From an uncultured Bariatricus sp. (GTDB lineage: Bacteria; Bacillota; Clostridia; Lachnospirales; Lachnospiraceae), in contig CAKRCD010000006.1 in assembly GCA_934307065.1 (NCBI GenBank), positions 49,853 to 113,852 of the forward strand: DNA of 64,000 bases. Direction: 5' to 3'. Positions 25,801-33,755 of this stretch are shown here, one piece after another. The translations under genes and the position numbers were made by a program. Under the pieces are notes generated by a model, which saw only the letters and a program-made list of their open reading frames with translations, had not been told where the DNA came from and did not search any database. How positions within the stretch are numbered: the first letter of the stretch is position 1; each line of letters opens with the position of its first letter.

Positions 25801-28106
25801 TTTACATTCTCAGGGAAGGTTACTGACTCAATTCCCTGCTTTTGCAATGCACTATCCGCAATTCCCGTAACCGCTTTTCCATCTGAGTCTACAGTCGGAA
25901 TAACAAGATTCTTATTTGCCTCGATTTTTTCCTTTCCCTGTTCACTGAAGCCTGTAACTGCCCAACTGGTAATCGTCAATATATCATTCTTATCATTAGA
26001 AGGATATAATTGATTTGTCATTTCCCCATATGTAAAATCTTCTGCAGTCCACTCATCTTTGGCTGTCAAATAAAGTTTATGATAATTAGATACAGGGAAG
26101 TTCTTTTTATCATGATACTGTGCTGAACTTGTCACATATACCTTAGTAACCATTCCCACTGTGGCATCCGAATACTCTTTTGTAAAAGTATTCGCTGGTA
26201 ATTTCTTTACTGTTGCCGGCAGTTCAACACTTTCAATAATCTTATTGCGGAAAGCATAGCTTCCAATTGTTTCCAGACCTTCCGGTAATTCCAAGGTACA
26301 TGAAGTCTTCAGGTAATTTTTCGTTGAGAACGCATAATTTCCAATCTTCTTAACAGTAGACGGAATTACAATCTTTGAAAAATTATTTCCCGCAAATGCA
26401 TTACTGCCAATGGTTTCAATACCTTCTGGAATATCGATGGATGTAAGGTTTGCCATCCAGTTCTGTGCATCACTACAGCCAAATGCACCGGCTGTAATCT
26501 CTGTCATGTTCTTGGACAGAACGATTCTTTCCAGTAATTTGTTGGTTCCAAACGCACCGCCCCCGACAGTTATCACTGAATCCGGAAGAATGATGCTTGT
26601 CAGATTATTTCCTGCAAATGCACGAACTCCGATTTCCTTCAAGGTTTCCGGGAAGGAAACATCTTTCAATCCAGTATTGGCAAATGCACGCATACCGATT
26701 TTAGTAATCTGACTTGGCAGTTCTACGGTATCAAATCCTTCGTCGGCTGTACCAAAAAGACCCCCATTGTCATTATCTGTACTTGCAATTTCCGTAATAT
26801 ATTCTCCTGCTGCATTTCTGCTTGGCAGCACAAGATTCTTATTTTCACTTCTCTTTGCAATACCGCTTTCACTCAGACCTGTAATGGTTGTGCCTTCAAT
26901 GGTAAAATCATTCAACGACCATCCGGAAGCATTTTCATATTCCGCCGATACAACCACTTTCTGATGCCATGATTTTTGTGACTCCGTTGTCTTATCTACG
27001 GTATGAATCCTGTCTAAATTAGCTAAGTTTGGATTCTCCGTATACATATAGACAACTCCGCCCTTGCTTTTCTGTTTGTCAGGAGCATCCGAAGGACAAT
27101 CTTCCATTCCTGGATTTAATGTAAATACATCTTTATTTACCACTGCGGTAAAGTCCGGTAAACGTACAGACTTAATATTGTTCTGTGCAAATGCCATACC
27201 GTGCATTTCCATCTGGAAATCACAGGTAACCGGGAAGTTTACAGTACTGATTTCATTGTTTGCAAATGACAATGTCTCAATCCACCAGATAGAACGTGGA
27301 AGTGTAACTGTCTTCAATTTGTTAAACCGGAATGCAGAAGACATAACTGCAATTACACCATCCGGGAGATATACACTTGTCAATTCATTCTTCGCAAAAG
27401 CAGACTGTCCAATAATGAAATTTCCTCGTCTGGTAACCATATGAGTAACCGTATCATCGTAATCTACTCTCATTCCAGTCGGGAATGTAACAGACGTAAT
27501 TCCATAACCGCTGAATGCATTGTCAGCTACTCCCATCAAAGCTTCTCCTTTATCATCAGTGGAAGGGATTACCAAGTTTTTATTTACCTTGATTTTCTCT
27601 TCACCTGATTCAGAGAATCCTGCGATAGCTGTACCTTTTACTACAAATTCACGTGTATAATCACAACCATTCAATGTTCTTTCCATCGTAGTATACGTGA
27701 AATCTGCAGTTGTCCATTTTGAAGTGTCTAATACTTCAGCACCAGTTTCTGTATTGGCTGCTTCTGTTTTAGGTTCTTCCGCCTGCTGCACTTCTGGCTG
27801 GTCTGCTTCTGTTTCCTGTATACTTATTTCTGTTGCTGCTTCAGAGTCAGCCGCTCCTGAAGTCTCGCCCTCAGCTTCTGCTTTGTCAGGCTCAGCTTCC
27901 TCCACACTGTTCTCTTGATTTTCCTGTTCTTCGTCTGTTTGTTCCGCACCATTCACTGGTTTGCTTTCCACATATACGCCTTCGTCAGTCTGCTCTACAC
28001 CAATGTTGGTATCATAGTTCACATTCGGTGCAGCTATGGCCGTCACAGACATAGAAAGTGACAACAGGATTGCCAGAAAAATGGAGCCCATTTTCTTCTT
28101 TTTCAT
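22824..28106 (-). CDS. BspA-type leucine-rich-repeat cell-surface protein with sortase-like tail
   Basis: 1760 residues. A signal peptide (MKKKKMGS, then a hydrophobic stretch ending in AIAA, ~1-26) leads into an acidic Glu/Ala-rich spacer (~30-130). The body is Treponema-type LRR_5 repeats (IGxxAFxxNxLTxVxLPxxVxxI). They are grouped into six larger modules, each opening with a W-[ST]-x-x-D-F-type motif and a GLSExGxxK...LVIPS...IG header. The C-terminus has a Lys/Glu/Ser-rich wall-spanning linker, then NVQTGD, a hydrophobic segment and KKRIKTK. This resembles an LPXTG-type sorting signal with the first residues diverged. Family members act in adhesion. GAAAGGAAGGTACT precedes the ATG. A perfect 9-bp inverted repeat (28192-28212) upstream may be an operator. 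Confidence 0.9.
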   Translation of the reverse strand: MKKKKMGSIFLAILLSLSMSVTAIAAPNVNYDTNIGVEQTDEGVYVESKPVNGAEQTDEEQENQENSVEEAEPDKAEAEGETSGAADSEAATEISIQETEADQPEVQQAEEPKTEAANTETGAEVLDTSKWTTADFTYTTMERTLNGCDYTREFVVKGTAIAGFSESGEEKIKVNKNLVIPSTDDKGEALMGVADNAFSGYGITSVTFPTGMRVDYDDTVTHMVTRRGNFIIGQSAFAKNELTSVYLPDGVIAVMSSAFRFNKLKTVTLPRSIWWIETLSFANNEISTVNFPVTCDFQMEMHGMAFAQNNIKSVRLPDFTAVVNKDVFTLNPGMEDCPSDAPDKQKSKGGVVYMYTENPNLANLDRIHTVDKTTESQKSWHQKVVVSAEYENASGWSLNDFTIEGTTITGLSESGIAKRSENKNLVLPSRNAAGEYITEIASTDNDNGGLFGTADEGFDTVELPSQITKIGMRAFANTGLKDVSFPETLKEIGVRAFAGNNLTSIILPDSVITVGGGAFGTNKLLERIVLSKNMTEITAGAFGCSDAQNWMANLTSIDIPEGIETIGSNAFAGNNFSKIVIPSTVKKIGNYAFSTKNYLKTSCTLELPEGLETIGSYAFRNKIIESVELPATVKKLPANTFTKEYSDATVGMVTKVYVTSSAQYHDKKNFPVSNYHKLYLTAKDEWTAEDFTYGEMTNQLYPSNDKNDILTITSWAVTGFSEQGKEKIEANKNLVIPTVDSDGKAVTGIADSALQKQGIESVTFPENVKTAYDGKWNSELTERGNFVIGASAFLGNNLKKVVLPEGVIMVKGNAFKNNPIVSVEFPATIMYIGSQAFAGSKTITTLSFVKDNDFALQIDNMAFAQNLIQAVQLPNKVEKVTKWAFFQNTGKEPVTTGNANEKKGGIVYLYCENAEAANQPLIETVDNEKSNVQKLIIGTIPNEDAAWSSNDFTYSEDETTITGLSDAGRGKLKINTAMVLPSESPNGTVIIGIGNGVIAIGTLGFKDEDGTVYEATSVVLPTQLKTIGNMAFSGTAITTIALPETLESIGNAAFSNSKLTSIVIPNSVISLGTGVFSNSGNLTSVVLSNKLTTIPQAAFTMTALTKVEIPEGITSIGRNAFAGAHLTELSLPSTLTTIGQNAFMNHQLKSIEIPASVVTIDRSAFTVTQEGMKAYPETLTLHEGLVTIGQSAFGGSSLTDVELPATVTTLHKDAFKGGTSKVKLHTSSKAQVEEPAATFVVNGTNHEVVYDVLAGSGWTADDFLYDGNKLVGWSESGKAKRTTLKNLVLPDNTPDGTAITEIGEAAFKVPDDEIEQLKDSVNSPNGMKTVHFPEQLQRIGKQAFEYNNFEQLEIPETVSFIGECAFKGNKLTKVSLPDSVTEMGSGAFSMNDITKLKLSTGMKVIPNGAFSMNINLSQIEIPDGVTEIQEMAFAGARLTSLEIPTSVEKIGRKAFHLHHIEELVIPGNVKEIGESAFEGTYKAQTLKKLTLEEGILSIGKYAFKEGLLTEVNLPNSLEDMGEEPFKNNVGTNESNIVVCNTENEAHLQFGDSASHTIHYVYQWSEDCFTFDGDKITGLTEFGKRCAEKQPEMIIPSEKADGTKIRTIGKDALKECGITGVTIPEGIETIDENAFEGNKLTEVTLPMTITKISLEAFSKNDVTVKLLSANKPLVDKYESSQFDGAELVYTGEQKPDKEPEKKPESDAGKDTNKGASGSGQDSTKGTKNVQTGDTNPITLYLCLEAAALAIIFAMKKRIKTK

Positions 28107-28191
28107 AGTACCTTCCTTTCATATATTGATACCCTCATCTTAACATTTCTACCTGCTTTCCTTAAATTGATTTTTATTATAAATAATGCTG

Positions 28192-28212
28192 TATATAGAT
28201 TTTATCTATATA
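28192..28212. promoter_or_regulatory. Perfect inverted repeat upstream of the BspA-like gene
   Basis: TATATAGAT-TTT-ATCTATATA, nine base pairs around three bases. A minus-strand TATAAT-like box lies close by in the A+T-rich interval, so this could be a regulator site overlapping the -35 region. No consensus -35 was recognised. Confidence 0.4.
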
Positions 28213-28233
28213 TAATTTATCCTCTATCTGACC

Positions 28234-28262
28234 CAAAAAAAGAGTGCAAAAATGCACTCTTC
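28234..28262 (-). terminator. Terminator of the membrane-lipid operon
   Basis: On the minus strand AGAGTGCA-TTTT-TGCACTCT is followed by a run of T residues. It lies ~40 nt beyond the PAP2 stop. Confidence 0.85.
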
Positions 28263-28298
28263 TCTCTTCTGATACTATGTTATATTTTCCGTAAATAA

Positions 28299-28958
28299 CT
28301 ACTTATTGCATGCTTCTGCTTTACATAATTTCTTCCATATTCCTGTCTTTCCCGAAATCCAGTAACACACTTCTGCCAATGCCACTCCTGCAATCGCATC
28401 CACAAAAACATGCTGCTTCGTGGTAAGTGTAGAAACACACACCGCCAATGCTATGACTACGGAAAAGATTTTATATCCTGTCGGAATATTTTTCTGTTTC
28501 CGAATCCCTATGACGCAGAACCAGCTTACCAGACAATGAATCGATGGAAACAGATTGCTCGCCGAGTCCACTTCGTAAACAATACGCATCAGAATTTCCC
28601 ATATCGAATCTCCTTCTATTACAGGTCGTACATTCGTGGACGGCAATACCAGAAAACAGACCAGACATATTGCCTTTGCCATCACTTCTGCGCAGAAAAA
28701 GCGGTATACCTTTTCTTTCTCCTGTCTCGCTGTCAAAATGTAATTGACAATCCAGAACAGATAACAGCCCAGATAAATGCACACCGTCCAGGGCACAAAT
28801 GGAATCTTATGGTCGATTCCAAGCTCAAAATTATAATGGGGCCAGTTTCGCGTCAGGAACATGGCTCCACTGTAAACAAGCTGATTCCATACCACAATTA
28901 CAATCAATGGAATGACCGAATAAGACGGAACCAGTGAAAATTTTTTCTTTTTCTTCAT
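28299..28958 (-). CDS. PAP2-superfamily membrane phosphatase
   Basis: 219 residues with about five or six hydrophobic segments. Active-site motifs FPSIHC (~138, catalytic His) and KQHVFVDAIAGV (~180, second His and Asp) are clear; the more degenerate first motif may be the region around LPSTNVRP. Such enzymes remove phosphate from lipid phosphates or transfer head groups at the membrane. As the last gene of tvp38-psd-pap2, with 9 nt between psd and this gene, a lipid substrate is likely. Confidence 0.83.
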   Translation of the reverse strand: MKKKKKFSLVPSYSVIPLIVIVVWNQLVYSGAMFLTRNWPHYNFELGIDHKIPFVPWTVCIYLGCYLFWIVNYILTARQEKEKVYRFFCAEVMAKAICLVCFLVLPSTNVRPVIEGDSIWEILMRIVYEVDSASNLFPSIHCLVSWFCVIGIRKQKNIPTGYKIFSVVIALAVCVSTLTTKQHVFVDAIAGVALAEVCYWISGKTGIWKKLCKAEACNK

Positions 28959-28967
28959 ATATTTATC

Positions 28968-29786
28968 CTATTTTCTTTCTCCAATCCACATTCCCTGTTT
29001 CACGCGGAATTCCTTATCCTGTCTCAATTCCTTTGTCACCTCCGGACGAAGCCGGATACAGTCTTTCCGAAACAACATCACAATAGAAGACCCTGCCAGT
29101 TCAAAATGTCCTTTTTCCATCCCCTTCATAAAGCGTTCATTGTCATGGTCATTTACAATGCCGCCTACCACAAAAGCACCAACTTCCGTCTGGACAACCG
29201 TGCCAAAATGGTCTGTTTCCAACACCGTCCACACACGACGGTTCAGTGTATACACCGGATACACCTGACAAGCCGACGGCTGTACGCTATGAAGCATTCC
29301 CGGAATATAATGGCTTGCGCCCTGCCGTCCGTCATCAATATAAGAATAGCGATGATAATCCGATGCACACAAGCGGAAAATCAGACAATCCCCACCATAG
29401 AATTTCTCTGCAAGCGCTTTATCGTGTAACAAATCATTTAATTGATATTGGGAGCCCTTTACCCAGAAGCTGCTGTCCTCTTCGATCGGAAATGCACTCA
29501 GCCATCCATCACATGGACTGACTAAATGTGCCGGATTCAAATCCACTTCCACCGGTTCCCTCTCCCGAATAAAAAACTCCCGGAAGCTATCATATTTCTG
29601 TCCTTCAAACTCTTTCATAGAAATATGATTCAACTTAATATACAACGGAATCACCGGTTTGGATAACGGTGACCACAAAAATTTAACCATCATTTTATCT
29701 ACTCTACTGTGTAACAGATGCCCCATGATAGCCCGTCCGGCTCTCGTTCCATATAAAAAGCGCACCGCTAAACTGTCTTTTCCCAT
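28968..29786 (-). CDS. psd: Phosphatidylserine decarboxylase proenzyme
   Basis: 272 residues. It converts phosphatidylserine to phosphatidylethanolamine at the membrane. The proenzyme cleaves itself at a Gly-Ser bond to make the pyruvoyl group; here the site is FELAGSSIVM (~235-244), a GSS variant of the LGST motif. The catalytic aspartate in SPCDGWL (~90) and histidines in DYHRYSY (~145) are present. The flanking TVP38 and PAP2 genes are co-directional and closely spaced. A phosphatidylserine synthase is not in the window. Confidence 0.93.
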   Translation of the reverse strand: MGKDSLAVRFLYGTRAGRAIMGHLLHSRVDKMMVKFLWSPLSKPVIPLYIKLNHISMKEFEGQKYDSFREFFIREREPVEVDLNPAHLVSPCDGWLSAFPIEEDSSFWVKGSQYQLNDLLHDKALAEKFYGGDCLIFRLCASDYHRYSYIDDGRQGASHYIPGMLHSVQPSACQVYPVYTLNRRVWTVLETDHFGTVVQTEVGAFVVGGIVNDHDNERFMKGMEKGHFELAGSSIVMLFRKDCIRLRPEVTKELRQDKEFRVKQGMWIGERK

Positions 29787-29815
29787 TCTTTTACCCCATC
29801 CTCAATTGTCATTTA

Positions 29816-30397
29816 TTATTTTGCAAAATATGCAAAGAAAATACTATAAAACAAAATACACCACGGCTTGGCAAGTACAATAATCCAGACAAATTTTTTG
29901 ATAGACATCCCGCCTAATCCAGAAAAATAACACAAGAAATCATCTGGGGCAAGCGGCAATAAAATTGCCAGAAACAAAATCCAGGTAAAATATCTCGTAC
30001 TGTTCAGCCTGTCCACCCAGGACTGATATTTTCCCACTGGAACCATCACATTTACAATCTTTTCTCCAAACCATTTTGCCAGTAAAAATGCAACAATAGA
30101 CCCTGCACTAATCCCGATATAGTTACACCAGAATCCCTGCATCGCTCCGAACATTCCTGCTCCTGCCGCACAGCCTACCATACCCGGGATGACCGGAACT
30201 ACCACCTGAAGCATCTGGATACATCCCAGAACCACCGGAGCAAACATACCATACTTACCAACATAAGTACGAAATGCCTCCACTGAGTGAAACGAACCTG
30301 CGAAATATCCATTTATCATAAATACACCCGAAACAACCAAAAGTCCTATAAGAACTGCCATCAAAGCTCTTTTTATCCAAATCTCCCTTGCATCCAC
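29816..30397 (-). CDS. TVP38/TMEM64 (DedA-like) membrane protein
   Basis: 193 residues with about five hydrophobic segments. VVPVIPGMVGCAAGAGMFG (~65-85), AGSIVAFLLAKWFG and LFLAILLPLAPDDFLCYFSGL (~140-160) match the VTT/SNARE-associated domain, whose relatives scramble lipids or move undecaprenyl phosphate. GTG start at 30397 after AGGAGGAG. It heads the tvp38-psd-pap2 operon, consistent with a phospholipid role. Confidence 0.85.
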   Translation of the reverse strand: MDAREIWIKRALMAVLIGLLVVSGVFMINGYFAGSFHSVEAFRTYVGKYGMFAPVVLGCIQMLQVVVPVIPGMVGCAAGAGMFGAMQGFWCNYIGISAGSIVAFLLAKWFGEKIVNVMVPVGKYQSWVDRLNSTRYFTWILFLAILLPLAPDDFLCYFSGLGGMSIKKFVWIIVLAKPWCILFYSIFFAYFAK

Positions 30398-30523
30398 TCA
30401 CAAACTCCTCCTCACGAATTTCTATAAAACCTAGTGTAAAGAGGATTTCTAAAAAAACTATGTGTATTTTTCTAAACATTTCTTAAGATTCGCTATCTAT
30501 TACCGCTCATTATAGCATACTCA

Positions 30524-31183
30524 TCAAAAAAGTGTAAAATGATTTTTCTGATTGTCAATGATGCCTTCTTTGCGAAGTTTGCTGATTTCCATGGAAAGTC
30601 CACTCCGCTCTACCTGAAGGAAATCCGCCAGCTCCTGCCGGTTATAAGGAATGGTAAATTGATTACTTCCCACACGCTTTGCCTGAAGCTGCAAATAGGC
30701 CATCAGTTTCTCCCGTGTAGTCCGTTTGGAAGTAATCTCTATTTTCTGATTAAAGAACAAGTTTTTCGATGCAGTGATTTTCAGCAAATTAAAAACAATC
30801 TGTCCGTATGCCCCGCCTGAGCTTGCAAAGTTCTGTTTCATTTTCAGGCAGTCGATGAGCAGCACATCTGCCTGTTCCGAGCAGAACACATCCACCGGCA
30901 TCCGTTCAACCCCAGCCCACACAAAGGACTCACCAAATATCTCCGACGGATCAATATGGGTCACAATGCTCCGATTTCCCCAGAAATCATTGCGCACCAC
31001 CTGCACCTGACCCGTAAGGACAACTCCCATAAATCGGGCTTTATCCCCTTCCCGCAGCACACTTTCATTTTTCCGGAAATGAACGACTTTGGCATCAAAA
31101 TATTTCATCATCTGTAAAATCTGCTCCTCCTTCATTTCCAGAAATAAAGGACAGTTTTTCAGTACATTCATATATTTTTCCAT
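30524..31183 (-). CDS. Crp/Fnr-family transcriptional regulator
   Basis: 219 residues. An N-terminal cyclic-nucleotide-binding fold (~15-125) contains REGDKARFMGVVLTGQVQV and IFGESFVWAG. A C-terminal helix-turn-helix follows (~165-215: PYNRQELADFLQVERSGLSMEISKLRKEGII). No Fe-S cysteine cluster is present at the N-terminus, unlike Fnr, so the ligand is unknown. AAGGAGAGAAA precedes the ATG. It diverges from the ferredoxin gene across a perfect palindrome at 31195-31210. Confidence 0.87.
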   Translation of the reverse strand: MEKYMNVLKNCPLFLEMKEEQILQMMKYFDAKVVHFRKNESVLREGDKARFMGVVLTGQVQVVRNDFWGNRSIVTHIDPSEIFGESFVWAGVERMPVDVFCSEQADVLLIDCLKMKQNFASSGGAYGQIVFNLLKITASKNLFFNQKIEITSKRTTREKLMAYLQLQAKRVGSNQFTIPYNRQELADFLQVERSGLSMEISKLRKEGIIDNQKNHFTLF

Positions 31184-31194
31184 TTTCTCTCCTT

Positions 31195-31237
31195 TGTTGA
31201 AATTTCAACATACATTTTCTGTTTAACATATTATGAT
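31195..31237 (+). promoter_or_regulatory. Crp/Fnr palindrome and promoter of the ferredoxin gene
   Basis: TGTTGAAATTTCAACA (31195-31210) is a perfect 16-bp palindrome of the Crp/Fnr-like type. TATGAT at 31232-31237 would set transcription at about 31244. That puts the palindrome centre at -41.5, the class II activator position, with no good -35 in its place. On the other strand the site lies just before the regulator's own ribosome binding site, suited to autoregulation. Confidence 0.6.
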
Positions 31238-31338
31238 ATGGTAGTCAAGAAATATTATGATGCCGAATCCAAAAATGAATGCAACACATGAAACAATCCG
31301 CGGCATCTTAAATATAATGTATTTATCAGGAGGTTATT

Positions 31339-32043
31339 ATGCTCAGAAGAATTATAAAAATTGATGAAGAAAAATGTAATGGATGTGGTGCCTGCGCATC
31401 AGCCTGTCACGAAGGTGCCATTGAGATGGTAAATGGAAAGGCAAAGCTTACCAGAGAAGATTATTGTGATGGTCTTGGCGACTGTCTGCCAGCCTGTCCA
31501 GCCGATGCCATTTCCTTTGAAGAAAGAGAAGCTCCGGCTTATAATGAAGAAGCAGTACGCCAGGCTCAAGCAAAGAAGGCTGTTGCCGGAAATCCAGCCC
31601 CTCACCGCTGTCCGGGTGCACAGGCAATGTTGTTAAACCGGAAAACTGTCGCTTCCCCATCCGGTGAAAATGCAGTAGAGAGCCAGCTTCGTCAGTGGCC
31701 AATCAAAATCAGCCTTGTGCCAATCGGTGCCCCATATTTTGATAATGCAAACTTATTGATTGCCGCAGACTGTACAGCGTATGCTTACGGCAATTTCCAT
31801 CAAGATTTCATCCGCGACCACATTACCCTGATTTCCTGTCCAAAACAAGATACAAGCAAGTACGCAGAAAAACTGACGGAAATCATTTCCCGTAATAATA
31901 TCAAGAGTATTACCATCGCCCGCATGGAAGTTCCTTGCTGCGGTGCACTGGAAAATGCTGCAAAGCTGGCATTAAAAGCAAGTGGAAAAGATATTCCATG
32001 TAAAGTAGTGACAATTACAGCAAGCGGTGAAATCCTCGCATAA
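31339..32043 (+). CDS. 4Fe-4S ferredoxin-type protein under a Crp/Fnr regulator
   Basis: 234 residues. Two cluster motifs lie at the N-terminus: CNGCGACASACHEGAI (~14-29) and CDGLGDCLPACPADAI (~43-58). The remaining ~150 residues carry further cysteines (DCTAYAYG, ISCPKQD, EVPCCGALENAAKLA) that may bind another cluster or a corrin/Fe-S partner. It is probably an electron carrier in anaerobic metabolism. CAGGAGGTTATT precedes the ATG. It is divergent from the Crp/Fnr gene and has a class II-type operator, so activation by that regulator is likely. Confidence 0.85.
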   Translation: MLRRIIKIDEEKCNGCGACASACHEGAIEMVNGKAKLTREDYCDGLGDCLPACPADAISFEEREAPAYNEEAVRQAQAKKAVAGNPAPHRCPGAQAMLLNRKTVASPSGENAVESQLRQWPIKISLVPIGAPYFDNANLLIAADCTAYAYGNFHQDFIRDHITLISCPKQDTSKYAEKLTEIISRNNIKSITIARMEVPCCGALENAAKLALKASGKDIPCKVVTITASGEILA

Positions 32044-32085
32044 ATGCGGCTGACACATCGGCCGCCTACTATATGCTGCCTGCTA

Positions 32086-32131
32086 TATAATGAGCAAACT
32101 GCATTTTCACGCCTGCCAGCTGCTCATTATA
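32086..32131. terminator. Hairpin between the ferredoxin and MATE genes
   Basis: TATAATGAGCA (32086-32096) pairs perfectly with TGCTCATTATA (32121-32131), overlapping the MATE stop codon. A second hairpin, GCGGC/GCCGC, lies at 32045-32064. Neither has a strong T run, so termination is plausible but not certain. Confidence 0.5.
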
Positions 32132-33500
32132 CAATAGCCGCTTTCTTCCACCCACCCTGGAAATAGCGGATACCAAAGAAAATCACACGGAATACCCAGT
32201 CAATAATCATGGCTACCCATACACCGAATACGCCCATTCCGCAATTGCGGGCGAGAATGTAACTGAAGCCTACACGGAATACCCACATAGAAAATGTGGA
32301 TATTATCATACAGATTCGTGCATCCCCGCAGGCGCGGAAGGTACTCGGCAGTGCAAAAGACTCCGGCCATATAAGAAATGCACAAATGCCATGGAACCAT
32401 AAAATATGTCTTGCTGCTTCAGAAGCTGCTTCTGACAGATTATAAATTTTCAACACAAATGGAAGCACGGTAAATACAATTGCTACTGCGATTCCAATTC
32501 CGGCATGCACAATCAGTAATAATTTCTTATTGTAATATTTCACCTGCTCATAATCTCCATACCCCACACATCGGGCAATCACACTGGTAATGCCAAAATT
32601 AATTGCCATTCCCGGCAGAATCGAAAACAGGGAAATCGTATTTGCCACTGCATTTGCCGCAATCGCATAAGTTCCAAACCCGGATACCAGACTTAATACG
32701 ATAACTTTTCCTAACTGGAACATACTGTTTTCCAACCCGTTCGGGATTCCAATACTTAAAATCTTCCCAAGCATTCCCCACTCCGGACGGAAACGCAGGC
32801 TTCGTTCCAGACAAAGTTCTTCTTTCTGATTCAAAAGATATGCGATAATTACCACTGCTCCCACAATTCGGGAAACCAGTGTAGGAATTGCTACCCCTTC
32901 TGCTCCTCTATGAAAGCCGAAAATCAGAATTCCATTTCCAATTACATTAATAATGTTCATCAAGACAGATACTTTCATCGGAAGCTTGGAGTTCCCCATT
33001 GTGCGGAAAATCGCAGCTCCTGCATTATAAACAGCAATAAATGGAATAGAAGCTGTTACAATTACCAGATAAACATTTGCATATCCCATAACATCTGCAT
33101 CTATTTCTCCAAACAGTCCATGTAATATCCAATATTTTCCCACATACACAAGTACCGTAATCGCAACTGCCATTATTCCCATAAACCAGATGAGCTGCGT
33201 GGTAGATTTCCGTGCCTTCTGCCGGTTACCCTGTCCCAGATACTGACCCGCAACCACAGCACCACCTGTAGCAAGTGCCGAAAATAAATTAATCAAAAGC
33301 ACCATAATCTGGTCTACAAGGGAAACCCCTGATACAGCCGCCTCACCTACATTTGCAATCATAATAGAATCCGCCATTCCCACAAGCACCGCCAGAAACT
33401 GCTCGATGATAAGCGGAATGATTAGCGCCACCAATGCATGATTGTCAAACAAATAAGTACTGGTATCTATTTCAGCCTTCTTTTTTGCTCTCATTGTCAT
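32127..33500 (-). CDS. MATE family efflux transporter
   Basis: 457 residues with about twelve hydrophobic segments. PLIIEQFLAVLVGMADSIMIANVGEAAVSGVSLVD near the start and GGAVVAGQYLGQGNRQKARK (~80) are MATE hallmarks, and VIARCVGYGDYEQVKYYNKK in the second half is the repeat equivalent. It differs clearly from the MATE protein at 20653-22059. The drug or metabolite exported is unknown. AAGGAAG precedes the ATG. It stands alone, convergent with the ferredoxin gene. Confidence 0.9.
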   Translation of the reverse strand: MTMRAKKKAEIDTSTYLFDNHALVALIIPLIIEQFLAVLVGMADSIMIANVGEAAVSGVSLVDQIMVLLINLFSALATGGAVVAGQYLGQGNRQKARKSTTQLIWFMGIMAVAITVLVYVGKYWILHGLFGEIDADVMGYANVYLVIVTASIPFIAVYNAGAAIFRTMGNSKLPMKVSVLMNIINVIGNGILIFGFHRGAEGVAIPTLVSRIVGAVVIIAYLLNQKEELCLERSLRFRPEWGMLGKILSIGIPNGLENSMFQLGKVIVLSLVSGFGTYAIAANAVANTISLFSILPGMAINFGITSVIARCVGYGDYEQVKYYNKKLLLIVHAGIGIAVAIVFTVLPFVLKIYNLSEAASEAARHILWFHGICAFLIWPESFALPSTFRACGDARICMIISTFSMWVFRVGFSYILARNCGMGVFGVWVAMIIDWVFRVIFFGIRYFQGGWKKAAIV

Positions 33501-33680
33501 TCTTCCTTTTCTCTATCGTACATTTCCAAATATGTTTCTTATCATACACCTTCAAAGTTTACTCCTTTCCAGTGCAGCTTGCAATAAAATAATAAGATGC
33601 ATAATAAGTTCCGATAATTATGCATTACTATTGTCTGAAAATTCGACGCTTTGCATTGTTATTTTTGTAACAATTCACAA

Positions 33681-33711
33681 TTGACTATTTACCTGCTTCT
33701 GGGTGTATACT
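33681..33711 (+). promoter_or_regulatory. Promoter of the DapB-like dehydrogenase gene
   Basis: TTGACT (33681-33686) and TATACT (33706-33711) with a 19-nt spacer, slightly long. It is the only clear feature seen in the 255-nt gap between the MATE gene and the dehydrogenase. Confidence 0.55.
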
Positions 33712-33755
33712 GTGATTAGCAAAAGAAACACTTTCATTTTAAGGAGGCATGCTTT

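Noticed and set aside
24841..27444. Several plus-strand frames of 100-160 codons within the BspA-like gene
   Set aside because: They arise from the repetitive codon pattern of the leucine-rich repeats on the other strand.
28192..28260. Insertion-sequence ends near the BspA-like gene
   Set aside because: The inverted repeats here are short, close together and unpaired with any transposase; they fit an operator and a terminator.
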